Shown: piece after piece, positions 9,884-18,720 of the stretch
Position numbering within the stretch: the first letter of the stretch is position 1
Layout: each line of letters begins with the position of its first letter
From: Bacteroidales bacterium
GTDB taxonomy: Bacteria; Bacteroidota; Bacteroidia; Bacteroidales; F082
Assembly (NCBI GenBank): GCA_028704385.1
Contig: JAQVLA010000003.1
Coordinates: forward strand, 149,425 to 213,424
Direction: 5' to 3'
Length of the DNA: 64,000 nucleotides
Position numbers and translations under genes: made by a program
Notes under the pieces: model-generated
Seen by the model: only the letters and a program-made list of their open reading frames with translations
Databases searched by the model: none
Told to the model about the DNA's origin: nothing

Positions 9884-10864
9884 ATGTTTTTCCTGGACAA
9901 TACTTCCCAAGATCCCTGGTTCAATTTGGCTGCTGAAGAATATCTGCTTCGGCAAACAGACATGAATGTTTTTATGCTCTGGGAAAATGCACCCTGTCTT
10001 GTTATTGGAAAACATCAAAACCCTGTGATGGAGATCAATGCTTCCTGTTTGATTGAAAATACAATTCCATTCGTCAGAAGGATTTCAGGAGGAGGAACGG
10101 TTTTTCACGGGCCGGGGAACCTGAATTTTTCGTTCATAACCACCAGCTCAGATCAAGAAGATAAAATCAATTTTCAACGTTTTACGAAACCCATCCTGGA
10201 TTACCTGAAAATCAAAGGTATTCCGGCCGAAATGACCGGAAAAAGTAACCTGACTGTAAACGGACTTAAGATTTCGGGAAATGCAGCCCATGTTTTCAAA
10301 AACCGCAGTATTCATCATGGTACACTGCTTTTTGATGCCGATCTGGAAGCTGTGAATCGTTGTCTGAGAAAAGTTGATCCAGACATTCAGACCAAAGCTG
10401 TGCAAAGCATTAGAGCAAATGTTACAACCCTGAAACCTTACTTTCGGGATTTCATAACTTATGATACTTTCAAAGAAGAGCTTAAGGAATTTATTTGCAA
10501 CGATTTCAAAATAAAAGAAGAGATAAAACTTAACAAAATACAAAGAAATGAAATACAAAAACTGGTGATAAACAAATACAAAACTGTTGATTGGAATTTT
10601 GGCTATTCTCCTTCCTATCAATTGAACCGCAAGTTGAATTTATACGGAAATGAAATCAAAATTTCGGTTTCAGTAAACAAAGGCTTGATCTCAACTGTTA
10701 CTATCGAAAATTTAAACAACAACAGTTTTATGCAAGAGCTTAAGGAAAAACTTGTTGGCAAACCTCATAATCCTGAAGCGGTTCAGAAATTAATAAAAGA
10801 AATTTTCGATGAATCAACTTTGGAATTAATACAAAGCAAATCAATTTTATATCAACTCTTTTAA
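9884..10864 (+). CDS. lplA: Lipoate--protein ligase A
   Basis: 326 residues. The biotin/lipoyl transferase fold is recognised by LAAEEYLL, the lipoate-binding RRISGGGTVFHGPGNLNFSF block (residues about 67-86), and the KISGNA and HHGTLLFD motifs with the catalytic Lys. The enzyme activates lipoate with ATP and attaches it to lysines of 2-oxoacid dehydrogenase E2 subunits and GcvH. The C-terminal 80 residues match the accessory domain of LplA-type ligases. The gene is followed after 9 bases by the DUF1338 gene, so the two probably share an mRNA. Confidence 0.93.
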   Translation: MFFLDNTSQDPWFNLAAEEYLLRQTDMNVFMLWENAPCLVIGKHQNPVMEINASCLIENTIPFVRRISGGGTVFHGPGNLNFSFITTSSDQEDKINFQRFTKPILDYLKIKGIPAEMTGKSNLTVNGLKISGNAAHVFKNRSIHHGTLLFDADLEAVNRCLRKVDPDIQTKAVQSIRANVTTLKPYFRDFITYDTFKEELKEFICNDFKIKEEIKLNKIQRNEIQKLVINKYKTVDWNFGYSPSYQLNRKLNLYGNEIKISVSVNKGLISTVTIENLNNNSFMQELKEKLVGKPHNPEAVQKLIKEIFDESTLELIQSKSILYQLF

Positions 10865-10873
10865 TCAAAAAAA

Positions 10874-11671
10874 ATGAACAAAGTAAATCAGATTTTCGAT
10901 CGCCTTTGGGCTGTTTACACACATCAGAATCCTTCTGTGCAAAAAGTTTATGATCTATTCGTCAGCGAAGGCGAAACGATTGAAAATGACCATATTGCCT
11001 TTCGCACTTTTGATGATCCAAGAATAAATATTGATGTGCTATCGCGGGTATTTCTGGAAGCAGGTTACAAATTTATGGGTGACTATCATTTTGAGTCCAA
11101 ACATCTGTATGCCAAGCATTTTGAAATGGAAGGCCAGCCAAGGGTTTTCATTTCTCAACTAATAACTGCCGACTTCAGTCCTTTTTTGCAGGAAACAGTT
11201 AAAAAACTTGTTGACCAAATTCCTGCATCACTACTCAAATCTGACGAATTAATATACAGCGGAACAAGCTGGGTGACACCTTCCTACGAAATTTACGAAA
11301 AGCTTCGTGAAGAATCAGAATACGCTGCCTGGCTTTATGTGAACGGCTTCTGTGCCAACCACTTCACTGTGAGTGTGAATGGCTTGAAAAAATATGACAG
11401 CATGGAAAAAGTGAACCAACTACTCAAAGATAACGGTTTTCGCATCAATGACTCAGGCGGAGAAATCAAGGGCAACCCAGCTGAACTTCTGGAACAATCC
11501 AGCATACGCGCCGAAATGATTGAGGTGAATTTTACTGAAGGCATAAAAGAAATCCCGGGCTGTTATTACGAATTTGCCCGTCGCTATCCCGATCAAAACG
11601 GAAAACTTTATTCAGGTTTTATTGCTAAATCAGCGGATAAAATCTTCGAAAGCACTGATAAGGTTTCTTAA
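10874..11671 (+). CDS. DUF1338 protein, HglS-like 2-oxoadipate dioxygenase/decarboxylase family
   Basis: 265 residues of the DUF1338 family. The best studied member, HglS of Pseudomonas putida (about 460 residues), is an Fe(II) enzyme that turns 2-oxoadipate into D-2-hydroxyglutarate in lysine breakdown. This short form keeps HIAFR (His40 and Arg44), matching the metal-ligand His and substrate-binding Arg of HglS. It also has a second conserved His in CANHF (His163) and a Glu in YYEFARRYP (Glu233) as candidate third ligand. The assignment of ligands is by motif resemblance. The gene is 9 bases after lplA and is followed by a strong terminator. About 260 bases on lies a D-2-hydroxyglutarate dehydrogenase-like gene, which supports the substrate guess. 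Confidence 0.7.
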   Translation: MNKVNQIFDRLWAVYTHQNPSVQKVYDLFVSEGETIENDHIAFRTFDDPRINIDVLSRVFLEAGYKFMGDYHFESKHLYAKHFEMEGQPRVFISQLITADFSPFLQETVKKLVDQIPASLLKSDELIYSGTSWVTPSYEIYEKLREESEYAAWLYVNGFCANHFTVSVNGLKKYDSMEKVNQLLKDNGFRINDSGGEIKGNPAELLEQSSIRAEMIEVNFTEGIKEIPGCYYEFARRYPDQNGKLYSGFIAKSADKIFESTDKVS

Positions 11672-11690
11672 TCTGAACTCAATTTCCAGC

Positions 11691-11734
11691 AAATCCTTGA
11701 AAGTATATATCCCAAAGCTTTCAAGGATTTTTTT
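11691..11734 (+). terminator. Intrinsic terminator after lplA-DUF1338
   Basis: A perfect 13-bp stem (11691-11703 with 11718-11730), 14-base loop, and a run of seven T ending the right arm and continuing to 11734. It ends the lplA/DUF1338 transcript. Confidence 0.85.
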
Positions 11735-11900
11735 CAACATCTCCAATGAAACCTTAGGATATACACTAAACTTATACGCAAAATAGAATTTTCTTAGCGT
11801 ATGCACTATAAAAACTGATTCAACAGGAACAGGTAAAACCCCAGAACAAAAAACAATTAAAAAATCCGTCACATAGTCCATTTAATAAGCATTATCAAAC

Positions 11901-11908
11901 TATTTTTG
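11901..11908 (+). promoter_or_regulatory. -7 promoter box for the FAD/Fe-S oxidase gene (TATTTTTG)
   Basis: Exact TAnnTTTG match 21 bases before the ATG at 11930. Together with the terminator upstream it indicates separate transcription from the DUF1338 gene. Confidence 0.45.
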
Positions 11909-11929
11909 TAATTTGGCAAAACACAATTC

Positions 11930-14857
11930 ATGCGCGAATCAAAACTCTACAAAGCACTTGCACAACTCGAAATAAATTTCAAAGGTGACATTCACATTGA
12001 TGATGCCACGCGCCTGATATACGCCACTGATGCTTCCGCCTATCGCGAAAAACCGCTGGCTGTTGCTTTACCGCGCGATGCCGCTGATATCAAATTGCTG
12101 ATTCAATCTGCCAAAGCGAATGGTTTCTCCCTTATTCCTCGAGCAGCTGGTACTTCACTTGCCGGACAGGTTGTTGGTAATGGTGTGATTGTGGATATTT
12201 CGCGCTATATGACGCAAATCATTGAGCTCAATACCAATGAACGCTGGGTTCGTGTGCAGCCTGGTGTGATTTTAAGCGAACTGAATAAATACCTCGAGCC
12301 TCACGGACTATTTTTTGGTCCGGAAACTTCCACTGCCAACCGTTGCATGATGGGCGGAATGCTGGGCAACAACGCATGTGGTGCTCATTCATTGGTTTAC
12401 GGAAGCACCCGGGACCACACACTCGAAATAAAAGCCTTACTCAGTGATGGCAGTGAAGCGATTTTTGGAGAACTGGACAACGAAAGCTTCCAACAAAAAT
12501 GTGTACAGAACGACTTGGAAGGCCAGATTTATAAAACTTTGAATGAGATTCTGAGTGACCCTATAAATCAGCAGCAAATAAGGACTGAATACCCCGAAAC
12601 CTCCATCAAAAGGAGAAACACCGGCTATGCCATCGACCTGCTGCTCGAAACGCTGCCTTTTACCGCAAATGCACCAAAAATCAACCTGAGCAAGCTTATG
12701 GCCGGCTCAGAGGGTACGCTGGCTTTTACAACCGAAATAAAACTAAACCTTGTGCCGCTTCCACCAAAAGCCAAAGCACTGGTTTGTGTACATTTTGAAT
12801 CTATCATTAATGCTTTAAAAGCCAATTTAATAGCTTTAAAGTTCCAGCCTGTTTCGGTGGAGTTGATGGACAAAACCGTGATGGATCTCACCAAAGAAAA
12901 TATTGAACAGGCTAAAAACAGATTTTTTGTAAAAGGCGACCCTGAAGCTATCCTGATTGTTGAATTTGCTGAAGCAGATTTTGAAACTACCGATCAAAAA
13001 ATTGCAGCGATGGAATCTGCTATGCGGGAGGCTGGCCTGGGAAATCATTTTCCTGTTGTGAAAGGTGCAGATATGACCCGCGTTTGGGATCTTCGCAAAG
13101 CAGGATTAGGCGTTTTGAACAATATGCCCGGCGATGCCAAACCTGTTCCGGTGATCGAAGACACAGCAGTTAGCCCAGCTGTGCTTCCTGATTACATCCG
13201 AGAATTTGATGCCATGCTTTCGCGATACAACAAAAAATGCGTTTACTATGCTCACGTAGCCACTGGCGAGCTCCACCTGAGACCAGTCCTCAACCTAAAA
13301 GATCCAGATGATGTAGAACTTTTTTATACCATAGCCCGCGAAACAGCCTTGCTGGTCAAGAAATACAAAGGTTCGTTGAGCGGAGAACATGGTGATGGCA
13401 GATTACGCGGCGAATTTATCCCACTGATGGTAGGTGAACATAATTATGCTTTACTCAAAAAAATCAAGGAAAGCTGGGATCCACAGCATATCTTCAATCC
13501 CAACAAGATTGTTGATACTCCTAAGATGAACACCTCGCTACGCTATGCACCCGGGCAGCAGGACAAAACGATCAACACCATTTTCGACTGGTCAAAAGAC
13601 CAAGGGATTTTGAGGGCCGCCGAAAAATGTAATGGAACAGCAGCCTGTCGTAAAACAGAAGTTACGGGTGGCACCATGTGTCCTTCCTATATGGCAACCC
13701 GAAACGAAAAGCACAGCACACGAGCCAGGGCTAATATCTTACGCGAAATGCTGACAAACTCCACCAAACAAAATCCATTCGACCATCCCGAAATCTATGA
13801 GGTGATGGATCTTTGTCTCTCTTGCAAAGCCTGCAAATCTGAATGCCCCAGCAGCGTGGATGTCGCCAAACTTAAAGCGGAATTTTTGCAGCATTATTAT
13901 GATGCCAATGGCGCCCCTATTCGTGCAAAAATGATCGCCAACATCATACAGATCAACAAATTAGGGAGTATATGGCCTGCTTTTACGAACCTGATGATGA
14001 ACAATCCTGTCACTTCAAAAGTAGTGATGCCATTACTGGGTTTTGCTCAGGAAAGAAGTCTGCCAACACTTTATAAAACCACGCTTGACAAGTGGTTCAA
14101 GAAAAACAAACCTGTCAAAACAAATGGCAGAAAAGTATATCTTTTCAATGACGAGTTCACACGTTTTAACGACACCAATATTGGTATTCATGCAATTTTG
14201 CTTCTGACAAAATTAGGTTATGAAGTTGTGATTCCAAAACATATTGAAAGTGGCAGAACCTACCTCAGCAAGGGCTTTTTAAGAAAAGCCAAACGTATTG
14301 CCATACACAATATCAAATCATTGTCACCACTAATCAGCAGCGAAAATCCGCTTATCGGCATTGAACCTTCTGCCCTATTAACTTTCAGGGATGAGTACCC
14401 CGAACTTGTTGATGCAGAAATGCGTCCTGCCGCCGATCATCTGGCAAAACATTGCTTTACCATAGAGGAGTTTTTATCGCATGAATTTCAAAAGGGAAAA
14501 TTCAGCCAGGATTTCTTCACGAAAGAAAAACGAGAAATTCTCTATCATGGCCATTGCCAACAAAAATCAATCGCCAGCACTAAAGAAGCCCTAAACATTT
14601 TAAATATTCCCGAGAATTATACTGCTACAGAAATCAAATCGGGTTGCTGTGGTATGGCAGGATCTTTTGGCTATGAAAAAGAGCATTACGATGTTTCGAT
14701 GAAGGTGGGCGAGTTGGTGCTTTTCCCGGCTGTGCTAAATGCTTCATCAACAACAATCGTCGCTGCTTCCGGAACTTCGTGCCGGCATCAGATTCACGAT
14801 GGTACACAAAAAGACGCTTTGCATCCTGTGGAAATCCTCTATCAAGCCCTTAGATAG
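11930..14857 (+). CDS. FAD-linked oxidase / Fe-S protein, YdiJ-type D-2-hydroxyglutarate dehydrogenase-like
   Basis: 975 residues in three parts. An FAD-binding PCMH-type domain spans about residues 40-260 (PRAAGTSLAGQ, GGMLGNNACGAHSLVYG). The FAD-oxidase C-terminal domain spans about 275-530 with the metal-site histidines in YYAHVATGELHLRP and SGEHGDGR. A glycolate-oxidase-like iron-sulphur half follows: Cys-rich sites at about 567-590 and CLSCKACKSECP at 629-640, and two CCG-type segments ending in SGCCGMAGSFGYE (Cys906/907). This is the architecture and length of E. coli YdiJ, a D-2-hydroxyglutarate dehydrogenase that feeds electrons onward while producing 2-oxoglutarate. A related D-lactate dehydrogenase is the main alternative. 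The nearby DUF1338 gene favours hydroxyglutarate. Confidence 0.8.
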   Translation: MRESKLYKALAQLEINFKGDIHIDDATRLIYATDASAYREKPLAVALPRDAADIKLLIQSAKANGFSLIPRAAGTSLAGQVVGNGVIVDISRYMTQIIELNTNERWVRVQPGVILSELNKYLEPHGLFFGPETSTANRCMMGGMLGNNACGAHSLVYGSTRDHTLEIKALLSDGSEAIFGELDNESFQQKCVQNDLEGQIYKTLNEILSDPINQQQIRTEYPETSIKRRNTGYAIDLLLETLPFTANAPKINLSKLMAGSEGTLAFTTEIKLNLVPLPPKAKALVCVHFESIINALKANLIALKFQPVSVELMDKTVMDLTKENIEQAKNRFFVKGDPEAILIVEFAEADFETTDQKIAAMESAMREAGLGNHFPVVKGADMTRVWDLRKAGLGVLNNMPGDAKPVPVIEDTAVSPAVLPDYIREFDAMLSRYNKKCVYYAHVATGELHLRPVLNLKDPDDVELFYTIARETALLVKKYKGSLSGEHGDGRLRGEFIPLMVGEHNYALLKKIKESWDPQHIFNPNKIVDTPKMNTSLRYAPGQQDKTINTIFDWSKDQGILRAAEKCNGTAACRKTEVTGGTMCPSYMATRNEKHSTRARANILREMLTNSTKQNPFDHPEIYEVMDLCLSCKACKSECPSSVDVAKLKAEFLQHYYDANGAPIRAKMIANIIQINKLGSIWPAFTNLMMNNPVTSKVVMPLLGFAQERSLPTLYKTTLDKWFKKNKPVKTNGRKVYLFNDEFTRFNDTNIGIHAILLLTKLGYEVVIPKHIESGRTYLSKGFLRKAKRIAIHNIKSLSPLISSENPLIGIEPSALLTFRDEYPELVDAEMRPAADHLAKHCFTIEEFLSHEFQKGKFSQDFFTKEKREILYHGHCQQKSIASTKEALNILNIPENYTATEIKSGCCGMAGSFGYEKEHYDVSMKVGELVLFPAVLNASSTTIVAASGTSCRHQIHDGTQKDALHPVEILYQALR

Positions 14858-14944
14858 TTTTATTTATCAGTACGGAAATGGATTTTGTTTATCTAACTGT
14901 CTATTTTTTAGCATTTTATTAACATCTTAGCAGTTTTGTTAGTA

Positions 14945-14952
14945 TATATTTG
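14945..14952 (+). promoter_or_regulatory. -7 promoter box for the T9SS protein gene (TATATTTG)
   Basis: Exact TAnnTTTG match 60 bases before the preferred start at 15012, in the gap after the FAD/Fe-S gene. Confidence 0.4.
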
Positions 14953-15011
14953 TACTTACCAAAAAGTTTTCGATGTATAAAATATTGCCAGATTCAAATA
15001 ACCATCTTCCT

Positions 15012-16604
15012 ATGAAAACGATTTATACCTTGCTGCTATTTGTATTTATCATTTTATTCTTACAATCTCAGGGACAAGAGGTAAGTAACATCAATTATGA
15101 TATTTATCCAAAACTTCCCCATGCTGTATCATCCACTGTTAGTCCTGATGGTACTGTATTCAGAGCAGAATTGGTCAATCTGAATAATTCAATTCTTACT
15201 GATACTTTCGTGTTGAATAAATTGGATGAAAATTTTCAGGATGAAGCGGAAATACACCTAAGTGGCTATCCATTAAACCTTTCATTATCTGCAGATAACA
15301 GTTTTATTTATGTCAATATACAGTTGTTCGATGTAATCAATTACCCTGTAATACTACCTTCAATTGGCCAAATTGAAACCGGAGGATTTACCAATGGAAC
15401 ACTGATTGCAGCATTTTCGCACGATCTCGAATTAAGCTGGTACGATTTCATCGGAACTGACAGTTATTCAGGCAGATGGAAATGTGCAACACAACTTTCG
15501 CAGCAAGGCCAGCTGTTTGTCAATGTTTTGGTTGATCATGAAAGTAATCCTGTGCAATCACAAATCAGAGCCTATAACCAAAGTGGTGAACTAAGCTTTG
15601 TGTGGGAACAAAATGTTTTGGTTTACAGCATAAAAGACGACAGTGACGGCAATATTTATTTTACAGGAAGCTGCGCCGGAAACACCTTGAATTTTAACGG
15701 AACCTCGGTTAACAACACTTTTAACGATAATATTTTCGTTGCTAAATACAGCTCCGAGGGTTTGCTCGATTGGGTAAATCTTGTTGAGACTTATAATTGC
15801 ACCTTCCCGGATATCGTCCTCAGCAGCAATTCGGAAGTCTATCTTACGGCTTCACTTTTAGGAGGAAATTACACTTTTGGAGAGATTTCACATCAGGTAA
15901 ATGAGTACCAGCAGTTTGTTGTTTCAAGGATCAATCAAGCCGGAAATTTCGAGTTGTTAAGATCAGTCACAATGAACGATAACGAACTCGCCATCACCAG
16001 GCTCGAAAACAATGCCTATCTGGCTATTGATGAGCAAAACAATCTATACTTATCCGGTCTGGCTTTTGGTCCGTTATCATGGAACAACGGTGGACAATAC
16101 AACGAATTTGGGCCTGCAGGTTTTGTTGCCAAACTTGATTCAGATGCTGTTGTAGAATGGGTTGTTCAAACTACTGAAAACACACAAACGCCAGGCATTC
16201 AGCACCTTTCTACTGTTTCTGGTAATACCCTCTTCCTAACAGGAAAAAGCAATAATTACCTCTCGTTTGATGACATATTGGTTGTGAATTCAAGTGAATT
16301 TTTCAGCTGGATTGCAAAAATATCTCTGGAAGACACGCAGACAGCACTTTTTCCCGAAAATGCCGAACAGCCGTTGGTTTATCCTAATCCGACAAACAAA
16401 AGCCTTCACATCAGTTTTCCCGAAAATATGAATGCGGTATTGAAGCTAAAGGTTTATTGCCTTACAGGAGAAATACTTTTCACTTCTGATGTGCCAAAAA
16501 AGCAAATTACAATTGACGTTTCATCATGGCCAATAGGTATTTACATACTTGAAACACAAATTGATACCGGCAATACTTATCAAAAAATTATTGTGACAGA
16601 CTAA
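15012..16604 (+). CDS. Secreted protein with T9SS type A C-terminal sorting domain
   Basis: I prefer the ATG at 15012, which opens with a clean signal peptide (MKTIYTLLLFVFIILF, cleavage after SQGQ). An in-frame ATG at 14973 would add 13 polar residues. The 530-residue protein is beta-rich with repeated segments of the type NIYFTGSCAG, EVYLTASLLGG, NLYLSGLAFGP and LFLTGKSNN. Each follows a DLE or WV-type strand, resembling the SBBP/beta-propeller repeats of secreted Bacteroidota proteins. The last 75 residues (LVYPNPTNKSLHIS, then YCLTGEILF and a GIYILE strand) are a T9SS type A sorting domain. It is thus predicted to be exported and attached to or released from the cell surface. Specific function unknown. 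Confidence 0.75.
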   Translation: MKTIYTLLLFVFIILFLQSQGQEVSNINYDIYPKLPHAVSSTVSPDGTVFRAELVNLNNSILTDTFVLNKLDENFQDEAEIHLSGYPLNLSLSADNSFIYVNIQLFDVINYPVILPSIGQIETGGFTNGTLIAAFSHDLELSWYDFIGTDSYSGRWKCATQLSQQGQLFVNVLVDHESNPVQSQIRAYNQSGELSFVWEQNVLVYSIKDDSDGNIYFTGSCAGNTLNFNGTSVNNTFNDNIFVAKYSSEGLLDWVNLVETYNCTFPDIVLSSNSEVYLTASLLGGNYTFGEISHQVNEYQQFVVSRINQAGNFELLRSVTMNDNELAITRLENNAYLAIDEQNNLYLSGLAFGPLSWNNGGQYNEFGPAGFVAKLDSDAVVEWVVQTTENTQTPGIQHLSTVSGNTLFLTGKSNNYLSFDDILVVNSSEFFSWIAKISLEDTQTALFPENAEQPLVYPNPTNKSLHISFPENMNAVLKLKVYCLTGEILFTSDVPKKQITIDVSSWPIGIYILETQIDTGNTYQKIIVTD

Positions 16605-16618
16605 TCTAGAGAAAAGAA

Positions 16619-17530
16619 TCAAATCAGAAACTTCTTGTCATCCAGTGCCAATTCTGTAGATTCAAATACTGTTTTGGCTTCATCTAAAAGTACTTCCGGA
16701 TTTTTGTATCGTGATGAAAAATGCCCGATTAGCAGTTTGCCAACTTCCGCACGAAGTGCTATTTCAGCTGCCTGAACTGTGGTGGAATGAAAGGTTTGTT
16801 CGGCAAAATCAACCATATCTTTTCCGAAAGTAGCTTCGTGATAGAGTAAGTTTACCCCAAAAACCCGATCAATCAAAGCTTCAAAGTAGGCTGTATCAGT
16901 GCAATAAGCATAAGACCTTGAGGGATGTGCCAAATGCGTAATTGTTTCGTTCGATAATACCTCTCCAGCAGCAGTCGTAAAGTTTCCTCCTGCCTGTATA
17001 TGCTGCAAATCCTCGTGTATAGGCTGAAAGGCCGCTATAAAATCCTTATTGATTTTTCTTCCCAAAATTTCATCAAACCTGAAACCCCAGGCAGGAATTC
17101 GATGCTTCACCCTAAATGAAGTGATTCTTAAATGATTATCCAAATCAAGTATTTGTCCGTCAATAGGTTCCAATGCATGAAAATGAAGTGGATAACGTAA
17201 ATGTGTGTCAGATGCCTTAAGCATCAGGTTCAGAATATTGATCAACTCGGGTGGACCATAAATTTTCAAGGGATTAGTCCTGCCATTCAGATGCATAGAG
17301 TTGATCAAACCAATCAGGCCGTAGTAATGATCGCCATGCAGATGACTGATCAGGATAGTATCCAGTTTCATCGGACTGATTTTTAACTCCTGAAGACGAA
17401 GTTGTGTTCCTTCGGCGCAATCGATCAGAATATGCCTGCTTGCAATATGCAGATACTGGCTGCTGGCATGACGTTCGCGCATTGGCAAGGCAGAGCCCGA
17501 ACCTATGATTGTTAATTCAAATGGATTCAC
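16619..17530 (-). CDS. rnz: Ribonuclease Z (tRNA 3' endonuclease)
   Basis: 303 residues, the usual length of short-form RNase Z. The metallo-beta-lactamase zinc motif HLHGDH is at residues 63-68 (His63, His65, Asp67, His68). Further ligands lie in the AYCTDTAY and HEATF motifs and in IGHFSSRY near the C-terminus. The exosite region that grips tRNA corresponds to residues about 150-200. The enzyme cuts pre-tRNA 3' trailers, which complements the RNase P RNA gene 10 kb away. It converges with the T9SS gene (14 bases between stops). Confidence 0.93.
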   Translation of the reverse strand: MNPFELTIIGSGSALPMRERHASSQYLHIASRHILIDCAEGTQLRLQELKISPMKLDTILISHLHGDHYYGLIGLINSMHLNGRTNPLKIYGPPELINILNLMLKASDTHLRYPLHFHALEPIDGQILDLDNHLRITSFRVKHRIPAWGFRFDEILGRKINKDFIAAFQPIHEDLQHIQAGGNFTTAAGEVLSNETITHLAHPSRSYAYCTDTAYFEALIDRVFGVNLLYHEATFGKDMVDFAEQTFHSTTVQAAEIALRAEVGKLLIGHFSSRYKNPEVLLDEAKTVFESTELALDDKKFLI

Positions 17531-17585
17531 CCAGAGAAAACAGCTGACACTGCAAAATGTTGTAAACGAGCTAAATTATTGTTCT

Positions 17586-18473
17586 CTATTCTAAAGTAGT
17601 AAACCAAAAACCAAATGAATAATTATTTGCAATTTTCTCCCATTTACTAAACCCTGCTTTCTTCACAAATATACCTCCTCTGCTCAAGTCAGGACCTATG
17701 GATACATTTATTCGATCACTATACCAGGTTTTTCCAATACTTTCAATTGGATATAATCCCAAAAGCTCAACAGCAACAAAGATATCTTGATTAATTGTAA
17801 TATTATAAGGCAATAAATCGATCACGTACTCACCCAAATCATCATTCTCAATTTTAAAAATGATATTTTCTGATAAAAGATTCAAGCCGATTGAATCGGA
17901 AGATAAATCGTAAACTTTTAACCTGAAGATTGCAGAATCGGGTACATTCTGGGTTATATTAAAATGAAAACTTCTTAAAATAGTTTCTCTATTTCTAATT
18001 TTTATAGGGCTACCAGCTTCTGATCCAAGGTTCTTTCCATTGATGACCACTACCATTTTTTTGGTTCGGCTTTTTAATCCTCTAGTCTTTTGCTTTAAAT
18101 GAGTTCCGCAAATTTTAGTCTCCGAAAGTTCATAAATCTCCGGGTGCATTTCAATGAAGTTTCTTGTTCCCAAATTTAAATCTAAAACAGGAATATTTAA
18201 CTTTTTAAACCCCATGCTTGAAATAGTTAAGGCATTGTTTTTCAGGCTATCTGGTATATTTAGACTAAAATATCCTTCTAAATCACTTACAGTACCAATA
18301 AGACTGTTTCTGATGCCTACATTGGCATATTGCACTGGTTTACCAGTAATGCTATCACGAAGGAGTCCTTCTAATTGATTTCCATTCAAACTGTCTTGAC
18401 ATATTGCCAATTCAAGAATGCTAAAAACAACCAAAACCAAGAATAAAATTCGTTTTATATTTTTCATATTCAA
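17586..18473 (-). CDS. Secreted protein with carboxypeptidase-regulatory-like domain
   Basis: 295 residues with a signal peptide (cleavage after LAICQ, about residue 26). Residues 32-110 form a CarboxypepD_reg-like beta-sandwich (LEGLLRDSITGKPVQYANVG, GTVSDLEGYFSLNIP, LTISSMGFKK), the same module that starts SusC-type receptors in this phylum. The remaining 180 residues are beta-rich and unassigned. They contain paired Trp/Tyr-containing strands and end in FGFWFTTLE. No TonB plug or barrel follows, so this is a stand-alone periplasmic or surface protein. A TAATTTTG box lies at 18515-18522. Confidence 0.6.
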   Translation of the reverse strand: MNMKNIKRILFLVLVVFSILELAICQDSLNGNQLEGLLRDSITGKPVQYANVGIRNSLIGTVSDLEGYFSLNIPDSLKNNALTISSMGFKKLNIPVLDLNLGTRNFIEMHPEIYELSETKICGTHLKQKTRGLKSRTKKMVVVINGKNLGSEAGSPIKIRNRETILRSFHFNITQNVPDSAIFRLKVYDLSSDSIGLNLLSENIIFKIENDDLGEYVIDLLPYNITINQDIFVAVELLGLYPIESIGKTWYSDRINVSIGPDLSRGGIFVKKAGFSKWEKIANNYSFGFWFTTLE

Positions 18474-18514
18474 ATGATTAAATATAATTTTTTTTTCAAA
18501 CTTTCGATGCCCAT

Positions 18515-18522
18515 CAAAATTA
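18515..18522 (-). promoter_or_regulatory. -7 promoter box for the carboxypeptidase-regulatory-like gene (TAATTTTG)
   Basis: Exact TAnnTTTG match on the minus strand, 41 bases before the start codon at 18473. Confidence 0.4.
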
Positions 18523-18667
18523 AATATTATTGTTGATAGATGAAAATCAAACCTTTAATACTTCTGAAAAGGGATTAGCTGCGATGCTCCAATAAGGACA
18601 TCACTCAAGTCTGTTTCATTATTGATGAAATTTTGTCTAAGAGAAATACCTTGCATTTTTTTAGCAT

Positions 18668-18698
18668 AAAAAAAAGACTGCCCGAAACGAGCAGTCTT
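18668..18698 (-). terminator. Intrinsic terminator of rpsA
   Basis: 8-bp stem (18691-18698 with 18674-18681), 9-base loop, then a run of T on the minus strand, 22 bases past the rpsA stop codon. Confidence 0.85.
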
Positions 18699-18720
18699 CC
18701 CCTTTTCAAATAAGCAGTGC

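Noticed and set aside
18555..18656. A 33-codon minus-strand frame (MQGISLRQNF... to FQKY) between rpsA and the carboxypeptidase-regulatory-like gene
   Set aside because: Too short, no promoter or recognisable domain, and possibly a decayed remnant; I could not support it as a gene.
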